Source: Bacteroidota bacterium (GTDB lineage: Bacteria; Bacteroidota; Bacteroidia; Chitinophagales; Chitinophagaceae). Taken from it: a stretch of 54,099 nt of DNA. Of the stretch, positions 35,092 to 43,798 are shown piece after piece (position 1 is the stretch's first letter; each line of letters opens with the position of its first letter). The notes beneath the pieces were generated by a model. The model was not told the DNA's origin and did no database searches. It saw only the letters and a list, made by a program, of their open reading frames with translations. The position numbers and the translations under genes are program-made. Where the stretch lies: the NCBI GenBank assembly GCA_018268035.1, contig JAFDXI010000167.1:1-54099 (forward strand). The letters run 5' to 3'.

Positions 35092-37314
35092 ATGAAACAA
35101 CAGTTTACTATAATTATATTCCTGCTGGCGAATGCACTAACTCTTCAGTCTTGCAATGCGCAAAAGCTTGTCCTGGCTTCCAATGGCAACACAGATTATT
35201 CCATTGTAACAACCGGAGACCCTAAAGAAAATGCGGGTGCAACAATTCTCAGTGAGAATCTCAAAAAAATATCAGGCGCTGATTTTAACATTACCCAAAA
35301 TGAAAACGGCAACTCCATTTTTGTGTTATCAGCAGCAGCAGCCCAAAAAAAATTATCACTTCCGGCTTCGGCATTACCCGGTGAGGAAGGCGTGTCCATT
35401 CAAGTGACGGGCAAAAACATTTTTATAATTGGCGGAACCGGTAATGGCATCAAAAATGCGGTGTATGAATTTCTTGAAAAATATCTTGGCTGCCGTTATT
35501 TTACGGCTGATGCCGTTTTCCTGCCGCAAAACAAAAACATCTCCATCGCTGACAATATCCATTATGTTTATACACCTGTGATCAAATACAGGTATGTATT
35601 TTTCGGGCCTGCTTTCAAAGGTGATTATGCCGGGTGGAATAAATTGCAAAATGTTTCCGGCATGGTGAAAACGCCACCTGTTTTCGGGCTGTGGGTACAC
35701 TCCATGCTCAGCCTGGTGCCACCTCAAAAATATTTCGCTACGCATCCTGAATATTATGCATTAAGAAACGGTAAGCGCACCAAAACACAATTGGACCTGA
35801 CCAATCCTGATGTGCTGCGCATAGCAAAACAATCGCTGGATTCTATTATCAGAAAAAACCCGCAGGCAACAATTTTTTCAGTAAGTCAGATGGATAATAA
35901 TGGTTATTGCGAATGTGATAACTGTAAAAGAAAAGCTGCTGAAACGGGAAGCCAGAGTGGAGTGATCATAAATTTTGTAAACCAGTTGGCGGCAGCATTT
36001 CCTGATAAAATCATTTCAACACTGGCATATAATTACAGCCGTTCTGCTCCCACCAATATTCAACCTGCAAAGAATGTAAATATTATGTTTTGTGCTTCAG
36101 GTGCCAACCACAGCATGCCCTATAATGCTGAAAAGACATCTGGTTCTGTTTATTCAGATCTGAATGCATGGAGTAAACTCACTAATAATATTTTTTTCTG
36201 GGATTACCTTGTTGACTTCCGTCATTTGTTTTTACCATTTCCAAATTATCATGCACTGCAACCCAATATTCAATTGCTTGCTTCTAATAAAGTGTATTAT
36301 ACATTTCAGCAGGGCTGGGCATATAATGGCAGCGATATGCCTGAATTAAAAACTTATCTTTTATCACAGCTTTTATGGAACCCGGATATTGATATCAAAT
36401 CAACACAAAATGAATTCATCAATTTTTATTATGGTGATGCCGCACCTTATATTTCAAAATATGTGAATGCATTGACGGCTTATGTGCAGACACACACTGT
36501 TCAATTAAAAACTGGTGATGCTCCTCTTGATCATGTCAATGATTATTTGTCTCCTGAACAATTGAAAATTTACCAACAATATTTTGCTGATGCAAAAAAT
36601 GCTGCAGCTGGAAATGAAGTTTATCTGCTGCGTGTACAAAAAGCAGAACAATCTATCCGTTATGCAATCTTAGATGGCATCAGTAAAACAGATACCAGTG
36701 CTGCCAATATTTCTTTATATAAAAATATGCTGGGTGAGTTTAAAAATGTAGCCGGCACAACAGGTGCAGACAGGGTGAGTGAAGGTGATTTTCCACTGAA
36801 AGATTTTGTTACAGACCAGGTCAATTACCAGGACAATAAGCTGGTGAGAAATTTAGCTTCAAGAGCGACAGCTGTTATAACAAATCCTGCATCATACAAG
36901 TTAAGTAACCTGAATACACTATTTGATAAAGTCAAAGCCAATAAAACGATAGATGAAAAATGGGTGGCTTTTCAGGAGAAGACTGTTGAACTGGTGATTG
37001 ATTTGAAAAAAGAGATAAAATTTGATTCCGTTACGGCAACCTTTATGCATAACCCGGCATTCAAAGTGCAACTGCCCGCCTATTTAAAATGTGCCATTTC
37101 AGATGACGGAAAAAATTTTAAAGATATAGGCGTTGCCAAAAATACCTGGGCAGGATTGGGCGTGAATGAAGAGCTGAAGACATTTACCATTCATGCACCT
37201 GCGCAAACCGGCGCCCGCTACCTGCAATTAACTTTTACCATGGTAAATTCGCCTAATATTACAGGCGACGACCTGCCGCAGTCAATGTTGTGTGATGAAA
37301 TAACCGTACTCTAA
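35092..37314 (+). CDS. DUF4838 glycoside-hydrolase-like lipoprotein
   Basis: 740 residues. A lipoprotein signal ends at Cys21 (TLQSC then NAQ). An alpha-glucuronidase-like or GH20b-like N-terminal domain (about 25-140) is followed by the DUF4838 barrel (about 165-450), including a CECDNCKRKA cysteine cluster. A C-terminal beta-sandwich (about 600-740) resembles discoidin/F5-8 carbohydrate-binding modules. The family is predicted to hydrolyse glycans, but I know of no defined substrate. Its placement inside the biosynthetic operon (5 and 12 nt from its neighbours) suggests it trims or releases the very polysaccharide made here, on the outer-membrane surface. Confidence 0.8.
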   Translation: MKQQFTIIIFLLANALTLQSCNAQKLVLASNGNTDYSIVTTGDPKENAGATILSENLKKISGADFNITQNENGNSIFVLSAAAAQKKLSLPASALPGEEGVSIQVTGKNIFIIGGTGNGIKNAVYEFLEKYLGCRYFTADAVFLPQNKNISIADNIHYVYTPVIKYRYVFFGPAFKGDYAGWNKLQNVSGMVKTPPVFGLWVHSMLSLVPPQKYFATHPEYYALRNGKRTKTQLDLTNPDVLRIAKQSLDSIIRKNPQATIFSVSQMDNNGYCECDNCKRKAAETGSQSGVIINFVNQLAAAFPDKIISTLAYNYSRSAPTNIQPAKNVNIMFCASGANHSMPYNAEKTSGSVYSDLNAWSKLTNNIFFWDYLVDFRHLFLPFPNYHALQPNIQLLASNKVYYTFQQGWAYNGSDMPELKTYLLSQLLWNPDIDIKSTQNEFINFYYGDAAPYISKYVNALTAYVQTHTVQLKTGDAPLDHVNDYLSPEQLKIYQQYFADAKNAAAGNEVYLLRVQKAEQSIRYAILDGISKTDTSAANISLYKNMLGEFKNVAGTTGADRVSEGDFPLKDFVTDQVNYQDNKLVRNLASRATAVITNPASYKLSNLNTLFDKVKANKTIDEKWVAFQEKTVELVIDLKKEIKFDSVTATFMHNPAFKVQLPAYLKCAISDDGKNFKDIGVAKNTWAGLGVNEELKTFTIHAPAQTGARYLQLTFTMVNSPNITGDDLPQSMLCDEITVL

Positions 37315-37325
37315 ATTTAATTTTC

Positions 37326-38165
37326 GTGGTTGACCTTTCTATTTCAGTTGTACTATATAAAAATGATGGGCAGCAGCTGCAGCAATTGCTGAATTGTTTT
37401 CTTCCCCTGAAATTGTCTCACCGCATTTATTTTATTGATAATTCGCCAACAGATGAATTGAAAAACCTGGCAGCGGCGAACGCAGTTCAATATATTTTCA
37501 ACAATAAAAATATTGGTTACGGCAGTGCACATAATATTGCTTTGAGGAAGTCAATTAATGAATCTCTTTATCACCTTGTTTTAAACCCTGATGTTGAGTT
37601 TAACCCGGGAACAATTGATGATATCTTTATTTTTATGGAACAAAATAGAGATGTTGGTCAACTTATGCCGAAGGTTTTTTATAAAAATGGTGAATTGCAA
37701 AAGCTTTGTAACCCTTTGCCAGTACCAGTTAATTTAATTGGCAGGCGTTTTTTTAAAAATTCATCCTGGACAAAGAAAATGAATGATGAATATGAAATGA
37801 ACGGTTTTGATTATGATTATATATTAAATGTGCCCAATCTTTCAGGTTGTTTTATGTTTTTGCGTTGCACCTCACTACAGCAAAGCGGCCTCTTTGATGA
37901 AAGGTATTTTATGTATATGGAAGATATTGATTTGTGCAGGCGGATACATGCTGTTGCCAAAACAATATTTTATCCTGATGTAAGTATTGTACATGGTTTT
38001 GAAAAAGAATCATATTCAAATAATAAACTTCTCTGTCACCATATTGTTTCTGCTTTCAGGTATTTCAATAAATGGGGATGGATTTGGGATAAGCAAAGGG
38101 ATGAATTTAATAGCAGGCTTTTTGAAGAACTTGAAAAATATTCAATGTCAGTTTCAGCCGAGTAA
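37326..38165 (+). CDS. rhamnosyltransferase-like glycosyltransferase family 2
   Basis: 279 residues. LSISVVLYKNDGQQLQQLL, IDNSPTDEL, NIGYGSAHNIAL and LNPDVEF are hallmarks of the WbbL/RfbF-like rhamnosyltransferase subgroup, and MYMEDIDLCRRI is the typical acceptor/catalytic segment. It starts with GTG at 37326; no ATG is nearby. It stands directly before rfbBCA, which fits a dTDP-rhamnose or other dTDP-6-deoxyhexose donor, although the last rhamnose enzyme RfbD is not in the window. Confidence 0.85.
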   Translation: MVDLSISVVLYKNDGQQLQQLLNCFLPLKLSHRIYFIDNSPTDELKNLAAANAVQYIFNNKNIGYGSAHNIALRKSINESLYHLVLNPDVEFNPGTIDDIFIFMEQNRDVGQLMPKVFYKNGELQKLCNPLPVPVNLIGRRFFKNSSWTKKMNDEYEMNGFDYDYILNVPNLSGCFMFLRCTSLQQSGLFDERYFMYMEDIDLCRRIHAVAKTIFYPDVSIVHGFEKESYSNNKLLCHHIVSAFRYFNKWGWIWDKQRDEFNSRLFEELEKYSMSVSAE

Positions 38166-38235
38166 ATGATAATTTCATTCGCAGAAAAAAAAGCAGCGTT
38201 GGCGATACCATGTTTTTTCATTTCATTAAAAAATA

Positions 38236-38249
38236 TAGGTTTGCAAACC
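38236..38249 (+). promoter_or_regulatory. rfbBCA -7 box overlapped by a perfect palindrome
   Basis: TAGGTTTG (38236-38243) matches TAnnTTTG. It overlaps a perfect 12-bp palindrome GGTTTGCAAACC (38238-38249) that would straddle the predicted start near 38248. This may be an internal promoter with an operator, 35 nt before rfbB. Confidence 0.45.
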
Positions 38250-38282
38250 AGTATTTTTTAAAAAACATTTTTCAATTAACAA

Positions 38283-39338
38283 ATGAATAAAAATATTTTA
38301 ATCACCGGTGGTGCTGGATTTATCGGATCGCATGTGGTGCGGTTGATGGTGAACAAATACCCGCAGTATAAAATAATTAACCTGGATGCACTCACTTATG
38401 CAGGCAACCTGGAAAATTTAAAGGATATTGAAAGTGCACCGAACTATAATTTTGAACATGTCAATATTTTAGAGCTTGACATGCTGATAAATGTTTTTGA
38501 ACAGCATGATATTACTGATGTCATCCATCTTGCGGCTGAAAGTCATGTGGATCGCTCCATACTTTCACCGATGGATTTTATCTATACCAATATTGTAGGC
38601 ACTATAAATCTTTTAACTGTTGCAAAAAATTATTGGAGCACAGACCTGAATAATCATCGTTTCCATCATGTGTCCACCGATGAAGTGTATGGTACCTTAG
38701 GTGCAGAAGGTTTTTTTACTGAGTCCACAGCTTACGCACCTAATTCACCTTATTCAGCCAGCAAAGCTTCATCAGATCATTTTGTGCGGGCTTATGGTGA
38801 AACATTTCATATCCCTTATGTGATCACCAACTGTTCCAATAATTATGGGCCTAATCATTTTCCTGAAAAATTAATACCTCTATTTATTAATAATATTATT
38901 CATAAAAAACCTTTGCCTGTTTATGGTAAAGGTGAAAATACAAGGGACTGGTTGTATGTAATTGATCATGCCCGTGCAATAGATTTGGTTTTTCATGAAG
39001 GCAACAATGGTGAACATTATAATGTTGGCGGATTTAATGAATGGAAAAATATTGACCTTGTAAAGTTGTTGTGTAAACTGATGGATGAAAAACTACAACG
39101 CACTGCAGGAGAGAGTGAAAAGCTGATTACTTATGTAAAAGACAGGCCAGGCCATGATTTGAGATATGCTATTGATGCCTCAAAAATCAATAAAGAACTG
39201 GGATGGGAACCAACAGTAACTTTTGAAGAGGGTTTAAGTGCAACAATAGACTGGTATTTGCAAAATGAAGAATGGTTGAATCATGTAACCAGTGGAGCCT
39301 ATCAAAATTATTATACAGAACAATACGATAACAGGTAA
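38283..39338 (+). CDS. rfbB: dTDP-glucose 4,6-dehydratase
   Basis: 351 residues, an extended SDR. Visible are TGGAGFIGSHVVR (NAD binding), STDEVYG with the catalytic Thr-Asp-Glu, and YSASKASSDH with the Tyr-x3-Lys pair, plus NNYGPNHFPEK, which is specific for the RmlB/RfbB family. It makes dTDP-4-keto-6-deoxyglucose. It follows a 117-nt gap with a possible internal promoter and overlaps rfbC by 1 nt. Confidence 0.95.
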   Translation: MNKNILITGGAGFIGSHVVRLMVNKYPQYKIINLDALTYAGNLENLKDIESAPNYNFEHVNILELDMLINVFEQHDITDVIHLAAESHVDRSILSPMDFIYTNIVGTINLLTVAKNYWSTDLNNHRFHHVSTDEVYGTLGAEGFFTESTAYAPNSPYSASKASSDHFVRAYGETFHIPYVITNCSNNYGPNHFPEKLIPLFINNIIHKKPLPVYGKGENTRDWLYVIDHARAIDLVFHEGNNGEHYNVGGFNEWKNIDLVKLLCKLMDEKLQRTAGESEKLITYVKDRPGHDLRYAIDASKINKELGWEPTVTFEEGLSATIDWYLQNEEWLNHVTSGAYQNYYTEQYDNR

Positions 39339-39889
39339 TGAAAATTGAATCCACGCCACTTGCTGGCTGTTACATCATACACGATACAGTATTTAAAGAT
39401 AGCCGCGGATATTTTTTTGAGAGTTTTAATGCACAAAAGTTTGAAGCATTAACTGGTATCGCTACCCCATTTGTGCAGGACAACCAATCAGCATCAACCA
39501 GAGGTGTATTGCGTGGGTTGCACATGCAGATAGGAGTACATGCACAGGCAAAACTGGTGCGTGTTTTAGAAGGCAGTGTTTTGGATGTGGCGGTTGATCT
39601 TAGAAAATATTCTCCTACGTTTGGTAAAAGTTTTTCGATAGAACTTACCGGCGATAATCAAAAACAGTTTTATATACCACGTGGTTTTGCTCATGGTTTT
39701 GTAGTGTTGAGTGATGTAGCTGTATTTTTTTATAAATGTGATAATTTATATAACAAAGATTCAGAGCTGGGGATAATGTATAATGATCCCGGTTTAAATA
39801 TTAACTGGCAATTGCCAGAGTCATCATTGATTCTTTCAGATAAAGACAAAAAAAATTTTCATCTTGCAGATGTTTTACATCGCTTATAA
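39338..39889 (+). CDS. rfbC: dTDP-4-dehydrorhamnose 3,5-epimerase
   Basis: 183 residues, the usual length of RmlC. The cupin shows DSRGYFFESF, the catalytic His in LRGLHMQ and FYIPRGFAHGFVVLSD, followed by the YKCDNLYNKDSE substrate-lid segment. It epimerises C3 and C5 of dTDP-4-keto-6-deoxyglucose. The start overlaps the rfbB stop; rfbA follows after 9 nt. Confidence 0.95.
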   Translation: MKIESTPLAGCYIIHDTVFKDSRGYFFESFNAQKFEALTGIATPFVQDNQSASTRGVLRGLHMQIGVHAQAKLVRVLEGSVLDVAVDLRKYSPTFGKSFSIELTGDNQKQFYIPRGFAHGFVVLSDVAVFFYKCDNLYNKDSELGIMYNDPGLNINWQLPESSLILSDKDKKNFHLADVLHRL

Positions 39890-39898
39890 ATTCAACAG

Positions 39899-40759
39899 AT
39901 GAAGGGAATAATTTTAGCAGGCGGCTCAGGTACCAGGTTGTATCCAATCACCAAAGGTATCAGCAAACAAATTATGCCTGTGTATGATAAACCAATGATC
40001 TATTACCCGCTTTCGGTTTTGATGTTGGCAGGTATCAATGAAATATTAATCATCACTACACCTGATGATGCAGCACAGTTTAAAAGGTTATTGGGCACTG
40101 GTGAAGAATTAGGTTGTGTGTTTTCTTATGCAGTACAGGAAAAACCCAATGGGCTTGCACAGGCTTTTGTGATTGGTGAAGAATTTATAGGGAAAGAAAA
40201 AGTAGCGTTGATTTTGGGTGATAATATTTTTTACGGTTCAGGTTTCAGTAAGCTGGTGCAATCATTCAATGATATAAATGGTGCAGCAATTTTTGCGTAT
40301 GAAGTGAACGACCCTGAAAGATATGGTGTGGTAGAGTTTGATGCCAATTTTAAAGCATTGTCTATAGAAGAAAAACCAAAACAACCTAAATCAAATTATG
40401 CAGTACCGGGTTTATATTTTTATGATAATGATGTCATCAACATTGCAAAAAATATTCAGCCATCACCAAGAGGTGAATATGAAATTACAGATGTCAACAG
40501 GGTTTATTTGAAAAAGGGAAAATTAAATGTTGGTGTAATGAACCGTGGTGTTGCCTGGCTGGATACCGGTACATTTGATTCTTTGGCTGATGCCAGTGAA
40601 TTTGTAAAAGTGATTGAGAAAAGACAATCACAAAAAATAGGATGTATTGAAGAAGTAGCTTTTAGAATGGGTTTTATCAATCATGCACAGTTATTGAAAT
40701 TAGCTGAGTATTATTCTAAAAGTGGTTATGGTGAATACCTTAAAAAAATTAAACCTTAG
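39899..40759 (+). CDS. rfbA: glucose-1-phosphate thymidylyltransferase
   Basis: 286 residues, full length for RmlA. The pyrophosphorylase signature [14 protein letters not shown] with [16 protein letters not shown] is intact, along with LGDNIFYG (metal site) and the YEITDVN region. It makes dTDP-glucose and is usually feedback-inhibited by dTDP-rhamnose. It is the last gene of the operon, followed by a strong bidirectional terminator. rfbD, needed for dTDP-rhamnose, is not in the window. Confidence 0.95.
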   Translation: MKGIILAGGSGTRLYPITKGISKQIMPVYDKPMIYYPLSVLMLAGINEILIITTPDDAAQFKRLLGTGEELGCVFSYAVQEKPNGLAQAFVIGEEFIGKEKVALILGDNIFYGSGFSKLVQSFNDINGAAIFAYEVNDPERYGVVEFDANFKALSIEEKPKQPKSNYAVPGLYFYDNDVINIAKNIQPSPRGEYEITDVNRVYLKKGKLNVGVMNRGVAWLDTGTFDSLADASEFVKVIEKRQSQKIGCIEEVAFRMGFINHAQLLKLAEYYSKSGYGEYLKKIKP

Positions 40760-40782
40760 AGGAAAAATATTTTTTATAAACA

Positions 40783-40817
40783 CAAAAAAAATCCCGCTAT
40801 TCAGCGGGATTTTTTTT
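40783..40817. terminator. bidirectional intrinsic terminator
   Basis: ATCCCGCT (40791-40798) and AGCGGGAT (40803-40810) form an 8-bp stem with a 4-nt loop, flanked by an A run on the left and a T run on the right. It serves rfbA on the plus strand and the histone-like gene on the minus strand. Confidence 0.9.
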
Positions 40818-40818
40818 A

Positions 40819-41220
40819 TTATGAATTTGAGCTTTCATTTTCTGGAGCTGCAGGTTCACTCTGCATGGGTGCAGGTTGAGGTTCTGGTGCTGGTGCAGTT
40901 ACAGGTGTTGGCGCTGCTTTTTTCATTGCAGGTTTTTTAGGTGCCGATTTCTTCGCTGCTTTTTTAGGAGCTGCTTTCTTCGCTTTCTTCTTAATCACCG
41001 CTTTTTTAGGTGCCGCTTTTTTTGCTGCCTTTTTGGGAGCTGCTTTTTTTATTACTTTCTTCGCAGCTTTCTTAACCGCTTTCTTCGCTACTTTTTTAGG
41101 TGCTACTTTTTTTGCCGCCTTTTTAGGTGAAGATTTTTTTACTGCTTTTTTTGCAGCTTTTTTAGGTGCAGCTTTTTTGATTGCTTTTTTTGCTGCGGCT
41201 TTTTTATTTGCCTTTGCCAT
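40819..41220 (-). CDS. histone H1-like Lys/Ala-rich DNA-binding protein
   Basis: 133 residues. About the first 100 consist of repeated Lys-Ala-Ala-Pro-Lys-Lys-type units (AAPKKAAKKA, AVKKAAKKV), as in eukaryotic H1 tails, chlamydial Hc1 and AlgP. The last 30 residues are acidic and rich in Pro, Glu and Ser (APAPEPQPAPMQSE). No globular domain is present. It probably coats or condenses DNA, or binds RNA. It converges on rfbA and shares its terminator; a -7 box lies 60 nt upstream. Plus-strand frames here are shadows of the repeat. Confidence 0.8.
   Translation of the reverse strand: MAKANKKAAAKKAIKKAAPKKAAKKAVKKSSPKKAAKKVAPKKVAKKAVKKAAKKVIKKAAPKKAAKKAAPKKAVIKKKAKKAAPKKAAKKSAPKKPAMKKAAPTPVTAPAPEPQPAPMQSEPAAPENESSNS
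40930..41215 (-). repeat. degenerate tandem repeats encoding Lys/Ala-rich units
   Basis: Imperfect repeats of AAAGCAGC- and CCTAAAAAAGC-like units, read on the minus strand, build the Lys/Ala tail of the histone-like protein. Such tracts are prone to length variation between strains. Confidence 0.6.
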
Positions 41221-41279
41221 GGTTTGAAATTTTCTTTTTTGAAAAATGAGTTGTTAAGTTAAATATGTTTTATAAATAT

Positions 41280-41287
41280 CAAACATA
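41280..41287 (-). promoter_or_regulatory. -7 box of the histone-like gene
   Basis: TATGTTTG on the minus strand, exact TAnnTTTG match. Predicted start near 41275 gives a leader of about 55 nt. No clear -33 element. Confidence 0.4.
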
Positions 41288-41447
41288 AGTCAAAGAAAAT
41301 TTTTTAAAAAAAATTTGAATGGTTAATTCAGTTAAAAATTTTACAAGGGAATACCGGCTTTGAAAACTCAAAACAAAGTTCAAATTTTGCCCATTGAGCT
41401 CATTTCTGCACATCCCTTTTGTGGCTGTTTTTATTTTCGTCCTCCTA

Positions 41448-42263
41448 TTAATTATGGCTGTTGCCTGAGAAGAAACTGTCCACTCTGGTATTGAATTCAT
41501 CTTTATGTTCCTGCAGGGTGGCATGGCCTGAATTAGAGACAATCCATAGTGTTGCTCCTGGGATATTTCTTGCAATTAGAGTAGTGTGGGGCACAGGAAT
41601 CAAATCGTGGTCACCGCCAATAATCAATGCCGGACAGTGGATAGTATGCAGTGAAGCCAGACTGATATGTGGCTGGGTGTAATCAAGCAGGAACATTTTC
41701 CAATCATTTTTTTCTTTGGCTGTTGTGAAATGCTTATTGACTGAGCTATCATAAGTATGTTGCATATCAATCCAAAGTGAGGGGATAAGTGCAGTAGAAT
41801 CCGGCCAGAGATTTGCTCCTGTTGAAGCGAATTTTTTCACTTTCTCCGGGTGGCGGATGGCTAACAAAATTGCGTTAATGCCGCCATCGCTCCATCCCAA
41901 AACATAAGCTGATGGAATATGCAGCGTATCCAGCAAATCAGCAAAATCATCAGCCATCATTTCAAAACTCAACGAATCTTTTGTATCAACAGACCTGCCC
42001 TGGCTACGGCTGTCAACAGCAACGACTTGATATTTTCTTGAGAAATATGGTATGTTATCTGTAAAAGCACTGATGTTGCCACCATTGCCATGAATCATGA
42101 GTAATGGTTCACCTTTGCCATAGATTTCACAATATAATTTAATCCCGCGGATGGAATAATATTTCCCTGCAGCAGCATTGTTGCCATAATTAATTTTCTC
42201 CTGGCTATATGCAGCAGTAATGAGCAGGTTAAGTAAAATGTAGATGATTGAAGAACGCATCAT
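41448..42263 (-). CDS. secreted alpha/beta-fold hydrolase
   Basis: 271 residues with a signal peptide (hydrophobic 5-18, then TAAYSQ). The alpha/beta hydrolase fold has the oxyanion segment MIHGNGG, the nucleophile elbow LGWSDGG (Ser125), and later GGDHD (acid) and NSGHA (His) completing a triad. It probably hydrolyses an ester or a related bond in the periplasm; the substrate is unknown. ATG codons at 42263 and 42260 are equivalent. It is divergent from the small gene at 42338. Confidence 0.82.
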   Translation of the reverse strand: MMRSSIIYILLNLLITAAYSQEKINYGNNAAAGKYYSIRGIKLYCEIYGKGEPLLMIHGNGGNISAFTDNIPYFSRKYQVVAVDSRSQGRSVDTKDSLSFEMMADDFADLLDTLHIPSAYVLGWSDGGINAILLAIRHPEKVKKFASTGANLWPDSTALIPSLWIDMQHTYDSSVNKHFTTAKEKNDWKMFLLDYTQPHISLASLHTIHCPALIIGGDHDLIPVPHTTLIARNIPGATLWIVSNSGHATLQEHKDEFNTRVDSFFSGNSHN

Positions 42264-42337
42264 GCAATTTAATTGAAGAATTTGTCAAAAGCATAATCCT
42301 TGGTTGTTGCTTTGAATTATTTTTACAAACAACATTT

Positions 42338-42772
42338 ATGCAACTAAATAAAAAAACATCGGATCCGGATATTATCAATGAAGTGTTGGAAGCCTGCATT
42401 TTAGCTTATCCTGTTTCATCGTTTATTATCAGCATTTATCAGCAATACCAGAAACGGGGCAGCCTGAGCAAAAAACAATTGCAGGGTCTGTTGGGTAAAG
42501 CTTCAAAAATACCAGATCTGCCTCATGCAAAACTGGCAACCCTTGAAGCGGTCATTAAGAAAATGCCAAACCGTTTTAAATCGGAGCTGCCTGAAAATAA
42601 ACCTTTATATGAAAAAGATGCTGTTGCAGCCACAATGATTGAAACTATTCTTGCGAAATACCCCCAACATAAAAGGGTGTTGTTTCTTAAGTCAAAATAT
42701 GACAATAATCAACCTTTATCACCACAGGAAATAGATGAACTAAAGAAATTTAAGCAGGTATTGAAATTGTAA
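42338..42772 (+). CDS. small protein with a duplicated YP...LSxxQ motif
   Basis: 144 residues from the ATG at 42338. An in-frame start at 42248 would overlap the divergent hydrolase gene and adds a Cys-rich, unlikely N-terminus. Two copies of one pattern are visible: ILAYP...FIISIYQQY...GSLSKKQLQGL (about 15-55) and ILAKYP...VLFLKSKY...QPLSPQEIDEL (about 100-140). Similar Y-x-LSxxQ-L segments occur at the ends of some DNA-repair and phage proteins. The role is unknown. An intrinsic terminator overlaps its stop. Confidence 0.6.
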   Translation: MQLNKKTSDPDIINEVLEACILAYPVSSFIISIYQQYQKRGSLSKKQLQGLLGKASKIPDLPHAKLATLEAVIKKMPNRFKSELPENKPLYEKDAVAATMIETILAKYPQHKRVLFLKSKYDNNQPLSPQEIDELKKFKQVLKL

Positions 42773-42800
42773 CTGTTGATGATACACAGTTAATTTTTTT
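42771..42800 (+). terminator. intrinsic terminator
   Basis: AACTGT (42771-42776) pairs with ACAGTT (42786-42791) around a 9-nt loop, followed by AATTTTTTT. It overlaps the stop codon of the small duplicated-motif gene. Confidence 0.55.
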
Positions 42801-42856
42801 GACGAATTCTTCCATTTAAAAAGTCAATTATAAAAATATGCTGATTAATTTGCCGC

Positions 42857-43693
42857 ATGGCTTTATTTACAACAGCATTAAACTCGGGAAGCAATGGTAA
42901 TTGTTATTATGTAGGCAATAACATAGAAGCGGTACTCATTGACGCGGGCATCTCCTGCAGGGAAACAGAAAAAAGAATGTTGCGTCTTGGTTTATCAATA
43001 AAAAAAGTGAAGGCAATTTTTATATCACACGAACATGACGATCATATCAATGGTGCTAAAGTATTATCTCAAAAGCACCAGCTTCCTGTGTATATCACTA
43101 AAACTACTTTGCAGAATTGCAGGTTTAATTTGCCGAATGAAATGGTGCATCATTTTACTGACAATGATCAGGTAAACATTGGCAACCTCACAGTTTCTGC
43201 ATTTTCAAAGCTGCACGATGCAAGTGACCCACATAGTTTTACAGTTAAGGATAACGAAGGTGTATGTGTAGGTATTTTTACTGATATTGGTAAAGCCTGC
43301 GAACAGGTAATTTTCCATTTTAAACAATGCCATGCAGCTTATCTTGAAGCTAATTATGATTCCGCCATGCTTGATAAAGGCAATTATCCCTATCATTTGA
43401 AAAGAAGAATTAGTGGCGGCAATGGCCATCTATCCAATGCACAGGCGCTTGAATTATTCAAGAGGCACCGTTCAGATAAACTTAGTCATTTGATTCTTTC
43501 GCATCTTTCAAAAAATAACAATTCGCCGGAATTAGTCGAAAATACTTTTGCTGACCATGCTGGCACAACAAAAATTATTGTCGCAAGCCGTTTTAAAGAA
43601 ACAGAAGTATTTCAGATAATCCATACACCGGCTGCCAACGAAAATGATTTTTACAAACCCGCAAAAGAGCAGTCGAGCCTTTTTAAAGAATAA
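42857..43693 (+). CDS. YycJ/WalJ-like metallo-beta-lactamase-fold hydrolase
   Basis: 278 residues. The metallo-beta-lactamase motif is ISHEHDDH (about 55-62), with further ligands in KLHDASD and in HLSKNN near the C-terminal third. GSNGNCYYVG at the N-terminus is characteristic of the YycJ/VicX subgroup, nucleases linked to DNA repair and the WalRK regulon in Firmicutes. In Bacteroidota it is a stand-alone housekeeping gene. It is convergent with proC. Confidence 0.85.
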   Translation: MALFTTALNSGSNGNCYYVGNNIEAVLIDAGISCRETEKRMLRLGLSIKKVKAIFISHEHDDHINGAKVLSQKHQLPVYITKTTLQNCRFNLPNEMVHHFTDNDQVNIGNLTVSAFSKLHDASDPHSFTVKDNEGVCVGIFTDIGKACEQVIFHFKQCHAAYLEANYDSAMLDKGNYPYHLKRRISGGNGHLSNAQALELFKRHRSDKLSHLILSHLSKNNNSPELVENTFADHAGTTKIIVASRFKETEVFQIIHTPAANENDFYKPAKEQSSLFKE

Positions 43694-43798
43694 CTGATTG
43701 CAGAAAGGAAGATGATTCAAATTTTTTTTTACTGCTGCGTTATAGAGCAACATATAAAATCTTTAATCAAACTTCAATTGGATAAAGGCTTTTAAATA

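Noticed and set aside
40876-41227. Cys/Arg/Phe-rich or Phe/Ala-rich plus-strand frames opposite the histone-like gene
   Set aside because: They are mirror readings of the Lys/Ala repeat and have no plausible composition.
42248-42337. An N-terminal extension of the duplicated-motif protein
   Set aside because: It overlaps the divergent hydrolase gene start and would leave no room for either promoter.
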